Assembly (NCBI GenBank): GCA_030015575.1
Contig: CM057347.1
Span: forward strand, 511,565,176 to 511,629,175
Length of the DNA stretch: 64,000 bases
Source: Agapanthus africanus
Lineage: Eukaryota; Streptophyta; Magnoliopsida; Asparagales; Amaryllidaceae
Direction of reading: 5' to 3'
A program made the translations under genes and the position numbers. The notes under the pieces were generated by a model, which saw nothing but the letters and a program-made list of their open reading frames with translations, made no database searches and had not been told where the DNA came from. Numbering within the stretch: position 1 is the first letter of the stretch; every line of letters starts with the position of its first letter. Below are positions 25,341 to 35,782 of the stretch, in pieces.

Positions 25341-28255
25341 ATGCGTCCACGAACCGTTTATCTAGATTTGATGACGATGACGAGAGCAGCGAGGGGCGGC
25401 AGGAGCTCCAGCCGCGGCACCGGCAGAGGCAGAGGCAGAGCGGTTCTGCCGCCCGGAGAGCTGCGTAGGGAGCTTCAGAGGGCCAGTCTTCCACCCAGAT
25501 CGGAAACCCCTTCGGATGCCTCCTTCCGTGTGGACTTTGCCACACCTCCAGGTATATTACACGAATATCCATTTTGAATGTAATATTATAGATATTCATG
25601 CCTGTTCATGTCAAAATTACTTATATTGTCAATGTTTGATTGTCTAGTTGTTGGTGATGCGTCCACATCAGGGACAGAGGCCACTCCCGCACCTCCAGGT
25701 ATGTTTATATATCATATAGTGCATGTATATTGATTTAGAATGCTATATCATAAATATACACACATTCCTTTTGCTTTTACTTAGATAATCATTTTTTTTA
25801 TTGTCTAGCTGTAGGTGGTGACACCACCGCACCTGCGGGTATGTTTATATATCCTATAGTGCATGCATATTGATTTAGAATGTTATATTATTGATCTATA
25901 CATTCTTTTTGCAATTACTTATATAATCTATTTAATTGTCTAATTATAGGTGGTGCGTCCACATCTGACGCAGGGGCCACTCCTGCCACTTCCGTACCCC
26001 CCGCTCAGTCTGTAGGTTAGTATGAATAAATATAAAATATTTATTCATTTTACATATCCTCTAAAGAATAAATATGAACTTCATGGAAATTTAGCGTCAA
26101 TGTTTATTTTCTAGTTGGAGGGGATGCGTCCGCATCCGGGACACCGGCTGTTCCTCACCGGAGGAACTATCGTCTCGCTCGTGCTGCTGCCCGGGCCCAA
26201 GCTCGTGCTTTAGTCACTGGAGGTATATATCACACTTCAATTTTCGTTTAACCTTGAGTTCTTAATACAACTTTGTCTTAATATTGATTGTCTTGATATT
26301 TCTTGCAGACGCAGGGCCTCCTCATCCCCAGAGGGGGACTCGAAGCCCGAATCAGTCCCAAAGGCTGAGGCCTGACAGAGCTAGGGGGGAGGCAGCATTC
26401 CCCCTCTTTTTTACCCTTGATTATCGCTATACCGGCGATCATGCTGTGAGGTTCGGCCGGTATATGGGGGATGGGAGCCGGCTCATGAAGAACTATCCAC
26501 TTCACGTTGAGTGGGGCGATCAGCACCGGCGCTCATTCGCCCTCTTCTTTAATCAGGCTCGGGTATTAATATATATTTTCATTTGATTTATCCAATATAT
26601 TTATTATTAACACTTGCAATCTAATAACAATGTTTTTTTTGTATTTTCAGTTGGATTACGATTTTCAGCCTGCACCCGACCCTGATCATCCTGGGAGGGT
26701 GCTCGACCTTCATGCTCTGTACAATGGCCTGATGAAGAACATGCAGACCAAGGTCCGATACAACAGGAATGAGCTGAAGGCCGACTGCTACTCCCTGTGG
26801 ATGGAGACCCCCGAGGCAGAAAGAGCGGCCCTCCTATCTACTCCGGCCTTTGCGAGAATCGACGTAGAGACATGGCCTCTATTGTGCGAATATTTCGACT
26901 CTCAACGCAAACAGGTATGTATTTTAAATGAAATTCATTATTTAGTATATAATTTATTTTTTTGTGTTCCTTAATTAGAAAACTAAATGTGAATGTGTTG
27001 TGCAGAAACAGGCCGCTCAAAATATAGAGAATAGGAAGTCGGCGAAGAGGGGTCGCCCCACTTGTACAGGTGGCTCGAGAAATATTACTCGAGCCATGGA
27101 GTTATCGGTAAATTACAATAGACCGGCCTTTGTGATATAATGCAATATTAAGAGTTATTTTCTAATATATCTAATATTAAGAGTTATTTTCTAATATTGC
27201 AGACAGCTCAGACCCTGGCGCAAGGTGGTACACCGAGCGTGCTGTCCGCATATCTTGCCGTCCACGGCACCTCGACAGATCCCGCCACGGGCGAGCTTCG
27301 ATACCCCGACGTCGCTACCCAGGAGTATTGTGTAAGTGTTAATATTTATTCAACCCCTATTTGAAATTTTAGTTTTGAAAGGTTCAAATTTAAATGATAT
27401 ACTTATATTTTACTGGTTAATGTGGGTGTAGGAGCGGGTGGTTGAGCAGGCCGAGGTATCGGGGATCGATTTTACCGGACAGAACGATCCGATGCTGCTG
27501 ACCCCAGTCCTGGACGCCGCACACGGAGGGCACCACGGAGGTTGGGAGAGAGGCCGGGGACTGGGCCCTAGCAGGGCCCATATGAGGTTGGACTCCACCC
27601 CGGCGGTTACTTCCTCCGTCTCCAGTGAGCGACGTTTCCAGTAGGAATTGAAGAGCTTGAAGGCCACCGTTCAGGAGTTGAAGGAGATGTTGGTATGTAT
27701 ACTACTTAATAGTAAAATATTATGTCATATTATAGATAGCAACATATCCAATATTAGTACGTAGTCTGAGCTTATTTGCAATTAATCATACATACATATC
27801 TAATTAAAATAAATTACGGTTTTCCAAACTAGATATCCAAACGAGGCCTAAGTCCCTAAGTATACATAGATTGGGGTTTCGAAATAACTTGATAATGATA
27901 CGAATTCGAATAATACACAGTTCTTACTCGCTTATTACACACGTAGGTCCAGACGCGACAGGGTACATCGGCCGAGCCTCCATATGCATCTCCTTCGGCT
28001 GCGGCTCCGCAAGCGACTACATCGGCTGCGGTTCCGCAGACAGCTCATATAGCTCCACTGCCAGCTCAGACTCCCGCAGCCGCGGCTCCGCAAGCCACTA
28101 CCTCGACGGCGGCTGCGCAGACCATACGTACAGCTCCATAGCCCGCTCAGACTCCCGCACGCTCCGCATTGCATGATTTATTGACTCAGGATATACCCGA
28201 GAAGTAGGCGCGCCAGATTCTGGCGTTTATCAGAGGTGGAGCTGGACAGAGCTAG
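25341..28255 (+). pseudogene. TNPA-like protein of CACTA element (Ptta/En/Spm, Transposase_24 type)
   Basis: Predicted exons, all with GT-AG borders: 25341 or 25371 to 25551, 25648-25698, 25809-25838, 25950-26015, 26115-26222, 26309-26562, 26651-26914, 27006-27107, 27203-27331, 27432-27692, 27947-28255. The N-terminus is Arg/Gly-rich (RGTGRGRGRA). Exons 2-5 encode short Ser/Thr/Pro/Ala segments. Exons 6-7 carry the conserved core (DYRYTGDHAVRFGRYM, YPLHVEWGD, YNRNELKADCYSLW). Exons 8-10 hold a basic K/R stretch (NRKSAKRGRPT) and a short coiled-coil (ELKSLKATVQELKEML); the tail is a Pro/Ala/Thr/Gln-rich repeat. In En/Spm the equivalent protein binds subterminal motifs. Three in-frame TAG codons (27642, 28139, 28205) precede the likely end at 28253, so this copy encodes a shortened protein at best. 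Confidence 0.8.
25552..26114 (+). repeat. Tandem exon-intron repeats in the CACTA gene
   Basis: Introns after exons 1-4 share sequence: GTATGTTTATATAT opens two of them, ATTGATTTAGAATG follows in both, and a TTGATTGTCTAG-like acceptor recurs. The short exons share GGTGATGCGTCCACATC-like sequence (25652, 25951, 26117). Units are roughly 120-165 bases and all exons are multiples of three in phase 1, so copies can be added without changing frame. Confidence 0.8.
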
Positions 28256-28315
28256 GGTAGCTTTTTGATTCTTATATTTTAAACATGTATTTATTTATAT
28301 GATACATATTGTACT

Positions 28316-28400
28316 ACATTTTGGACGATATTGATATCGGTGGTGTTTGCGTGTTTATATTGATATCGGTGGTGTTTGCGTGTTTATATTGATATCATAT
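28316..28400 (+). repeat. 29-base tandem repeat in the CACTA 3' region
   Basis: TTGATATCGGTGGTGTTTGC plus 9 more bases occurs twice in a row with a partial third copy, downstream of the gene end and before the right subterminal array. Confidence 0.8.
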
Positions 28401-28554
28401 TCTGCTTATTGATTTCTTTTGTATATTATGCGTGAGATGTGATTATGAATACTGCGATATATGTTCTGCGTAATGATTAATTTTATATATGATATATATA
28501 TTATTGTGCACAGGGCGAGAAAAAAATAGGCAGCCCTTTTAAAAAAAAACCTGA

Positions 28555-29057
28555 TAACAATGTACCTACAGATTTATCCGTAGGGGCAAAATATCAGGAT
28601 ACCTGATATTTTGCCCCTATGATCTCAGTATTAGGGGTTACGCTTGCCCCTATGAATATATCCGTAGGGGCAACCAAATGCCCCTACACAGGTATCCGTA
28701 GGGACAAAATATCAGGATATCTGATATTTTGTCCCTACGGATTTATACCTACGCACTTATTCGTAGGGGCCGGTTCTTGTCCCTACGGACTATTCCGTAA
28801 GGACACATAATTTATTTTATAAAATTATAAATTAAATAAATTTTTTGTCCCTAAGGATAAATCCGTAGGGACAACTGGACCTACAGATTTATCCGTAGGG
28901 GCAAGTTTTTGACCGTAGGGGCATGTTCAAGACTGCGACTTGCACCTACGGCGTTTGTACCTACAGGGTATTTTCTTGCCCCTACGGATATATCCGTAGG
29001 GGCAGTGGTTTGCTCCTACGGATAAATCCGTAGGGGCAACCCTTATTTGTAGTAGTG
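28555..29057. repeat. CACTA right subterminal palindromic array and terminal inverted repeat
   Basis: Well over ten copies of ATCCGTAGGGGCA or its complement, many paired head to head as in CCCCTACGGATATATCCGTAG, separated by short spacers. One larger imperfect palindrome around 28578-28622 and 28690-28740 contains ATCAGGATACCTGATAT. The element ends TTTGTAGTAGTG. Confidence 0.88.
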
Positions 29058-31579
29058 AACTCAAAGGGCTATTATATTGTTTGCCGTATTTCCGGGCGTT
29101 ACGGAAAAATCATGTTACCGTGGTCCCGTGGAGAATGAGTGGGGCATATACTGAATAATCATGTTACCGTGGTCCCGTGGGGAATGAACGGGGCATAGTC
29201 TGATGGGTTACGATAAGGATTATATTAATTGATTTCGAAGACTTTAGAATAGATAACCCAGTAGTATAGTTTAGATTACTCACTATACTTCACCTGCACG
29301 TATACACTTCACTGTTCCATATCCATGTTACTGGTTATATTCGTGTTATTGTTTATACTCATGCTTGCATATCTCGTGTATCTTGTTCATTTATTATTGT
29401 TTGATATTATGACGAACTAACGTCTGGATTTTGCATGGCCCAGATCCTTTACCTCTTTCGCAGGCCGATCAGGAGTATTTCAGCCGACAGGCCGACCAGT
29501 AAGGATCCTGTTAGTATCTAGTTTAGTTTAGTTTTATTTCCGTACTTTCATTTCCTGTTGTGAGTCCGTATTTGGGACGTACTTTCCAGATGTTATTGTT
29601 TATTGGATTTATTGCTTCCGCATATTATTTCTTGACTCGTTTATTCTGGCATATGGACATGTACTAGATAGTTTATTTTTATTTCTACTATTCTTGATAT
29701 TTTATAGACAGCCGTAATGTGACTGTGGAGGGATGTAACCTAGCCACAGGTAGCATGGTTGGCTCTGTCACGTGCCGATCTTAGCGCACTCTGGGACGCG
29801 GGACGTGACAACCTGCAACCCTCGTCGCCGGGACCCCTCGTCACCGCCCCTCGCCTCCCAGCAACACCCCAGACCACCACCACTATCAACGCTACACTTT
29901 CTCGACCCCGATACACCTTCTTTTCCGATCACCAACCCTAGAAACTCATAGCCATCGCCGACGGCTGCATCTTGCCGTCATCACCTCCATCACCTCGCCG
30001 CCATTCCTCTGTCCTCGCCACCCCAGCAAACCTTTCTTCTTCTTCTTCATTCTTCTTTTCTTTCTTTATTTTCTTGATTTTCCGGCCGTCTCGCTGGATT
30101 TGCGCACATCGTCGATGATCTAGATGATCCAGCCACTGTCGTCGTCCAGCCCAGTCATCACGTCACGCTACTGATCAGTCAGGTCCAGTCCTGCGCGCGT
30201 AAGTTTGCATCGCGACGTTATTTCGACGTCAGACGTGGCATCCGTATCTCGACGTGTGATCCGATCAGGTAAGTTCTAAACTTGCAACATTCTATGTTAC
30301 TATATCAATATCTATTTAAAGAATAGTGCATGTGTTTTATTATTCGGCACATATTACAGATTTACAGTTTTACAGTATCCGTCTGTATCCGTACTGATAA
30401 TAGCATATCTAGTTGCATGCCGGAATATCATGATATCATTATACTCCTATATCGATATAACATGTTATCTAGATTGTATCATATATAGTAATGGACGTAT
30501 AATGGTTATTACAGATAAATACATATGCATCCTGGCATCAGTTGTGTTTACCACGTTCCGATATTGATTACAGTTTCACTTTGGCATCTATTGGGTTAAA
30601 ATATATTGCATGACTTGTTCACGATACACTACCAGACTTGTTACTTGGATATTATTGCTAATGCCGACAAACCTGATTTGTTGTCCCGACGGACGTAACT
30701 TGTTGTCTACATAGACAAAACCTGTATCTGCTTGATCCTGTGTTGACATTAGATTCATATCATAAATACCTGACTTGAACACATAACCTTGGGGGTAAGG
30801 GGAAATCAATAATGAAAGCTGACTTGTAACTCTACAGTTCGATGCTTATACTAATCAGTCTTTACGGGCTCGGCCAACCCCGGAATGATGCCGCTGACAT
30901 CATTCGTCTGTACATGTTATCTGTTTACTGCTTAGCGGCACGTCTCGGATTCATCCCGAGAGTGTTGACCGTGGTCCCGGACACGCACGAGATACTATTG
31001 AGTTACATCGACGATTCCATTAGTCGATTTTAAAGATTTTTAGAATAGACAACCTAGAAGCACGGTTTTTACAATACACATCACATACATGTACCTCACT
31101 GTTTTATATCTATATTTATTATTTATATGCATGTTTAATCACATTTTCATATCCCGGTTATTACTAATCTTTTGATATTTATGACGCACTAACGTCTGGG
31201 TTTTGCATGGCCCGGTTCCTCTACTTTTATCGCAGGTTGAACAGGAGTATTTTAGCCATCAAGCCGAGTAATGAGGAGCTAGCTTTTTAGACTCTTAGTT
31301 TATTTATTACCGCAGTTTTATTTCTATTGATGTGAGCTCATATTGGGACATGATTCAGATATTGTTTATTGGATCTTGATTCGTTTCCGTTTTATGTATT
31401 TTCTTGATTTTATTTATTGTGGCAGATGGACATGTGTTAGTTAGATTATATATTTTACTATTCTTGATATCCGCTTGACAGACGTAATGTGACCGTGGAG
31501 GGATGATTTCTATCCACAAGTAGCATGGTTGGCTCTGTCACGTGCCGTGTTTACGTATTTTGGGAAGCGGAGCATGACA

Positions 31580-32220
31580 GAGTTTGTTTGGTATCAAAAC
31601 CATAGGATTTAGGGTTAGTCGGGTTTGGTTCTTTTTGTATTTGGGTATTGAACCAAATACACTAATCAGGAAATCCGGAATTAAGAACATGTCCTGCCAC
31701 ATTATTGTCTTGTCATTCAAATTCTTAAATCTTATCTTTCCCTTAACTCTTGTAACTTGATGATATGGAAATGACTTTGCATCTCAACCTGGAATTCTCC
31801 TGATTCCTTATTGTTTCTCCTTTCTTATTCCTTCGATTCTGACAGTAGGATTTGGGCAATTTGAATGGAGTTATGTGATTGTAACTATGTATCGCGGCAT
31901 GGTTACAATGCGGTACTCTATTTTGGTAATCTGGACTTCTATTTTGATTCATTTTCTTGACTTATAGTCGTTGTATTACCTTGTTTCCTCTCGGTATCAT
32001 TACTTACGAGTTTATGTCTTATCATGAACTTGAAACCAACGACCATGATATATCCTTCATCTTTCCCCTTGTCCCGTAGTGACCAGTCCGTCTGCGATTC
32101 AAAAAATAAGGAGAAACACAGAAGAACATATGATGATTGCAGTAGTTCAAGATTAACCCCAGCGGAAGCTGGTACAGACCGCCTCAAGGACGATCAGATG
32201 TAAGATGTTTGATTGGGGAA
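31580..32220 (+). other. Leader of element A with primer binding site and beginning of gag
   Basis: TGGTATCAAAACC (31589-31601) is a diverged tRNA-Met primer site just after the 5' LTR. The following 500 bases match the leader of B (16129-16600) with many substitutions, including the shared AGTTATGTGATTGTAACTATG. A short stretch near 32098-32150 looks like the beginning of gag. Homology ends where element D begins at 32221. Fossil. Confidence 0.8.
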
Positions 32221-34896
32221 TGTTCCCCGCCGAACACAGAGACAGGACCGCGTAGGTCCGTCTTGCTTGAATTTCGGGACAGATGCTATTTGGTGCTATC
32301 CGTCCACCTCTCCGAAGACGCCAAGTTGATTTATGACACCATGTATCGATGGTTTAAACGAATGCGGCCGATGTAGCAGAATTCGTCAGATTCCCCCTCA
32401 TTTGAGGGGTTTGATTGTGGGGACGCTCTTCCCTGCAGTCGCAAGCCCCTGCAGTTAATTACGCTACCGCGTCGCGGTAACCACTTTCTCCTTCTCCAGA
32501 CGGTCACTTCGTGTCGTGTGTGTTTGTTTTGTTTTTGGTTGCCCATGGATTGTATGCGGAGGCTAATTTATGTTGTCGCCCGTAGGGCGTGGATTAGTCC
32601 AAATCCGTATTTTCTTAGATTTGGGTTTTGGGGTTGGGTTTAAGGATACGTTAGTCTCATTCGAGACTAAGATCGACTTAAACGTTTGTTAAGAATACGT
32701 TAGTCTAATTTTAGACTAAGATCAACTTAACGGGATCGTTTAGATCCAACAAAAGAGCATTTGGACTCTATTGTTTAGTTTAGGGACTTTGCGGTCCATA
32801 ATTAGTTTAAGGGCATTACGGTCCAAGGTTAAGGACATCATAGTCCATGGGCTTAAGGACCCCACGGTCCGAGGTTAAGGACATCATAGTCCATGGGCTT
32901 AAGGACCCCACAGTCCGAGGTTAAGGACATCATAGTCCAGGGGCTTAAGGACCCCACAGTCCATGGAATGTTTGGTTATCGGGACCTGTCACCTCTCTGA
33001 AGACGTTGAAGGATTACAACGACAAATATCAAAGGAGTGAAGAGATGTACCCTTGAACCAATTTTGGTTGAGAGATCTGTAGTCCAATTTGGGACTAAGA
33101 TCTGTTAAAAGATTTATGAGCATATGGGCTCATTTAATCTGAATGAGGGGTTTATAGCCAATTTGGGCTCGTCCCACTCAGTTGAAATGTTAAACATTTG
33201 ACAATGCTGAGCGTTGATTTGATTTTTGACAATATTTTTGTCTTTTATTGAATGCTGAGCATTCATCATAGCTTTAGGGCTTTATTTGTAGAACAATTTG
33301 TGTTCTATTAGCGCACAAATGAGAAACACGTGGCGCGCTTGGCGCTTTGCGCCAGTCAAAGAGTGCAGAGCGCTAGTTTATGAGCGCATTGCGCTTCTGC
33401 TGAGTAGCGCCCACGTGAGGAGCACGTGATGCGCTTGGCGCTAAGCGCCAGATGATGGGCGCATTGCGCCAGTTTATGAGCGTAGAGCGCTATTTTATGA
33501 GCGCATTGCGCTTCTGCTGGGTAGCGCACACGTGAGGAGCACGTTGTGCGCTTGGCGCTTTGCGCCAGTCCATGAGCGCATTGCGCTAATATGTGAGCGC
33601 AAAGCGCTATTAGTTCAGTGGCGCACACGTACGGAGCATGTGGTGCGCCTGGCGCTAAGCGCCACTCCATGAGCGCAAAGCGCTAGTTCAAGAGCGCAAA
33701 GCGCTAACTGTTAAGTGGCGCACACGTGAGTGACATGTGGTGCGCCTGGTGCTTTGCGCCATATCAGGAGCGCTGAGATGCTTCCTTTTAATATGGAGCA
33801 CCAAGACTCTTTTATGCAGCGCTGTGCGCTAATTCTGGTGCGCTGAAGCGCTTCTTTTTAATATGGAACGCTAAGGCTCTTTTATGCAGCGCTATGCGCT
33901 GAGAATTAAATTCTCTTTTAAGTGACTTTGTCTCATAGATCTAAGAACAAAGTTCTTAGTTTTACAGGAGATGTTCAATCTCTTATACTTTGGTGAAAGG
34001 CTTTGCCTTTATGGATCTATGATCCTAAGAGAATTGAATAATTTCCCCCCTCCTTTTATGGTGAAATACTATGATCTCTTTGTGTAAAAGACCTTAGCCT
34101 TATAGATCTATGATCTGTGAGAAGAATTATGTTCTTCTTTTTATTTTATGATGAGATCTTTTGATCTCTTTGTAAAAGACCTTGGTCTTGTAGATCTATG
34201 ATCTTTAAAGAAGTGAATTCTTCTTTTTTAATTATGAGATAATTTCATTTCTCTGTTCATCATTTTTTACCTTGAAGAAGATCTTCTTTTTCTGAGAGCT
34301 TGGCTCTTCTTTTTGAGATCTCTCAAAACTTATGGGGGGGTTCCTCTGTATGTTTCTGTATATCTGAGACTTGGAGTCTTGGGGCCTTTATATAGGAAAA
34401 GCTGATTTGTTCAATCAGGTAAGGAGGTCTTTTCTCCAATTGATTTGGGGAGTTTCCCATCGTTGGATCTTTAATCCAAGGGCTTCTGATTTACAGGAGG
34501 CAATCTTCTTATTTTTAACAAGATTGGGAAATTTTTTTCATACAGAATTTATTCTGTATTTTGGTGATTTTTAATCACCATTGGATCATTGATCCAACGG
34601 TGCTCTGATTTACAGAGCACAATCTCTCAAAATCTTTCCTTAACAGAATTTAATTCTGATTATTAATTAATGATTTATCATTATTATTGGATCTCTGATC
34701 TGACGGTGAGAAGCTTTTAGTTCCAGCGCTAGCGCACCCGTGCTTTGCACGTGGTGCGCTGCTTAGAGCGCAGCGCACACGTGCTTTGCACGTGGTGCGC
34801 TGCTTAGGGCGTAGCGCTCTTGGCGCTGCATCTGAAGCATTGCTTCATTTCAAAATTTGAATTTTGAACAGAGCTTTGCTCTGATTGGGGGAAACA
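32221..34896 (-). repeat. 3' LTR of element D (left copy)
   Basis: On the plus strand it begins TGTTCCCCGC and ends GGGGGAAACA, an inverted TG/CA pair, followed by ATGCCCCCCACC, which read on the minus strand is a polypurine-like tract next to the LTR. The first 575 bases match 42584-43160. It contains 46-base repeats with GGAC...GTCC palindromes (about 32760-32960), the GCGC array (33300-33780), and many AGATCT/GATCTATGATCT-type short repeats (33930-34330). The right boundary is inferred from these termini because the other LTR is truncated. Confidence 0.72.
33300..33910. repeat. GCGC-palindrome array in the LTR of D
   Basis: Units of about 96-117 bases each contain CACGTG-like and GCGC palindromes such as TTGGCGCTTTGCGCCA and GAGCGCAAAGCGCT. 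CACGTGAGGAGCACGT-type boxes recur at about 33413, 33530, 33626 and 33722. A related pair sits at about 34730-34815. Potential hairpins occur throughout. Confidence 0.85.
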
Positions 34897-34999
34897 AATG
34901 CCCCCCACCGTTGCGCTCACGTGGCCCACACGTGAGTGCAACGGTGGCAGCATCTGTGCCCTTAGATCAACTTAGAAGTTGAAACGGCATCTCAGTGCC

Positions 35000-35134
35000 T
35001 ATAAATAGGACCTTTGGCCCTTAAGATGATTTCTGTTCATCTTCATTTTTGTCTTCTGAGAATTTTTATTCTCTTTCAGAGCATAGCTCTTCATTTTAAG
35101 AACTTTCAAGAGTCAAAACTCTGCTAAATTTTTG
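35000..35134 (+). promoter_or_regulatory. Putative antisense promoter and leader exon of D
   Basis: A consensus TATA box, TATAAATA (35000-35007), lies on the plus strand, opposite to D's own direction. A leader would run from about 35030 to 35134, where ATTTTTGGTAAGAT offers a donor. The matching acceptor TTTTCCTTTTCAG ends at 35777, five bases before the ATG of the ORF at 35783. Function is inferred from layout only. Confidence 0.5.
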
Positions 35135-35782
35135 GTAAGATTTGAATTTTATTAATAGAGCTTTGCACTTCTCAGATCATAGATCTTAAAATATTTTTTA
35201 GGGTTTTACCCATTAACAGAGCTTTGCTCTACTTAGATCATAGATCTTAAAGAAAACCTTTTTAGGGTTTCTCAACAGAGCTTTGCTCTTGTTGGATCTT
35301 AGATCTTAAGAAATTCTTTTCAGGGTTTCTTAACCCATTAACAGAGCTTTGCTCTTTCAAATTATGTAGATTTGTTGATCTGTCATGAAGGACTCTTAAG
35401 AGTTTGTTCATGGATCATTAAAGATCATGGAATTTCAAATTCATTAAAAGTTTTGCCTTTAGGGTTTCTGATGGGTTACTCTATCTTCCTCGCAGAGCAT
35501 GACTCTTAGAATTCTCGGGGAATTTTTAATTCCCCTCATAATTGACTTTGACAGGTGTCACTCCTGTCTGCAGAGCATTGCTCTCGAGGAGCTTAACTCC
35601 TTGGCCCGAGGAGTCTTTCCATTAAATGCGAAATCCTTTTTAGGATTCCTTTCTTAATTGCACAGAATTAAATTCGTTGGGTGTTTTAATCAGTACTTGT
35701 TTAAATCTCCGTGTCTGTCTCGATAAGCTTTTTCTTAATCAGTCTGTCTACTAACTCTCACTGATTTTCCTTTTCAGACGTT

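Larger units (their letters stand above)
23391..29057 (+). mobile_element. CACTA (En/Spm) DNA transposon, non-autonomous, with TNPA-like gene
   Basis: Terminal inverted repeats begin CACTACTA on the left and CACTACTACAAATAAGGG when the right end is read inward. The 3-base target duplication AAC (23388-23390, 29058-29060) is exact; the intact 5' LTR of B shows the empty site (CGTAACTCAAAGGG at about 15374). Subterminal arrays of TGCCCCTACGGAT-type motifs occupy both ends, as expected for binding sites of a TNPA-like protein. Inside is one multi-exon gene of the Ptta/En/Spm Transposase_24 kind. I found no TNPD/TNP2 catalytic transposase, so the copy cannot move by itself. It is the youngest insertion of the left arm. 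Confidence 0.93.
13086..29810 (+). mobile_element. Ty3/gypsy chromovirus B (Tekay/Del-like), nested in the 5' LTR of A
   Basis: A full-length element with long LTRs of about 3.04 kb each once the CACTA insert is removed (5' 13086-16128; 3' 21095-29810). It has a tRNA-Met primer site, gag (16605-17615) and pol in the order protease, reverse transcriptase, RNase H, integrase, chromodomain (about 17640-21024). Flanking duplication is GCCTG/ACCTG. B resembles A in leader, LTR start and LTR end but is a distinct subfamily. All parts are present, but pol carries roughly half a dozen breaks, so it is a fossil. It is younger than A and older than the CACTA element in its 3' LTR. Confidence 0.92.
21095..29810 (+). 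repeat. 3' LTR of element B, split by a CACTA transposon
   Basis: The pieces are 21095-23390 and 29061-29810. It begins TGTAACACCC after the sequence TTTCGAGGACGAAATTC typical of this clade's polypurine region, and ends GGGACGTGACA. It is about 3046 bases without the insert. The TTC tract (about 22430-22480) is longer than in the 5' LTR, a slippage difference. Confidence 0.9.
12193..31579 (+). repeat. 5' LTR of element A, split by element B
   Basis: The left piece is 12193-13085 and the right piece 29816-31579. The 5-base duplication at B's edges reads GCCTG (13081-13085) and ACCTG (29811-29815). It starts TGTAACACCC and ends GCATGACA. The left piece matches 54441 onward and the right piece matches 59046-60736 of the 3' LTR. 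The C-rich stretch (12900-13085, 29811-30200) is LTR sequence, not a gene. Confidence 0.9.

Noticed and set aside
27871-28176. 101-aa Ser/Cys-rich ORF overlapping the last CACTA exon
   Set aside because: Out of frame with the spliced transposon gene; composition mirrors the Pro/Ala/Thr repeat in the true frame.
23391-29057. TNP2-type catalytic transposase inside the CACTA element
   Set aside because: No exon with its conserved blocks was found on either strand; only the TNPA/Transposase_24-like gene is present.
32331-32546. Minus-strand ORF in the left LTR of D and the similar plus-strand ORFs at 42545-42996
   Set aside because: They fall in matching LTR sequence and read different frames in the two copies.
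33356-33670. 104-aa Cys/His/Ala-rich ORF on the minus strand
   Set aside because: It is a translation of the GCGC repeat array in the LTR of D; its repeats follow the DNA repeats.
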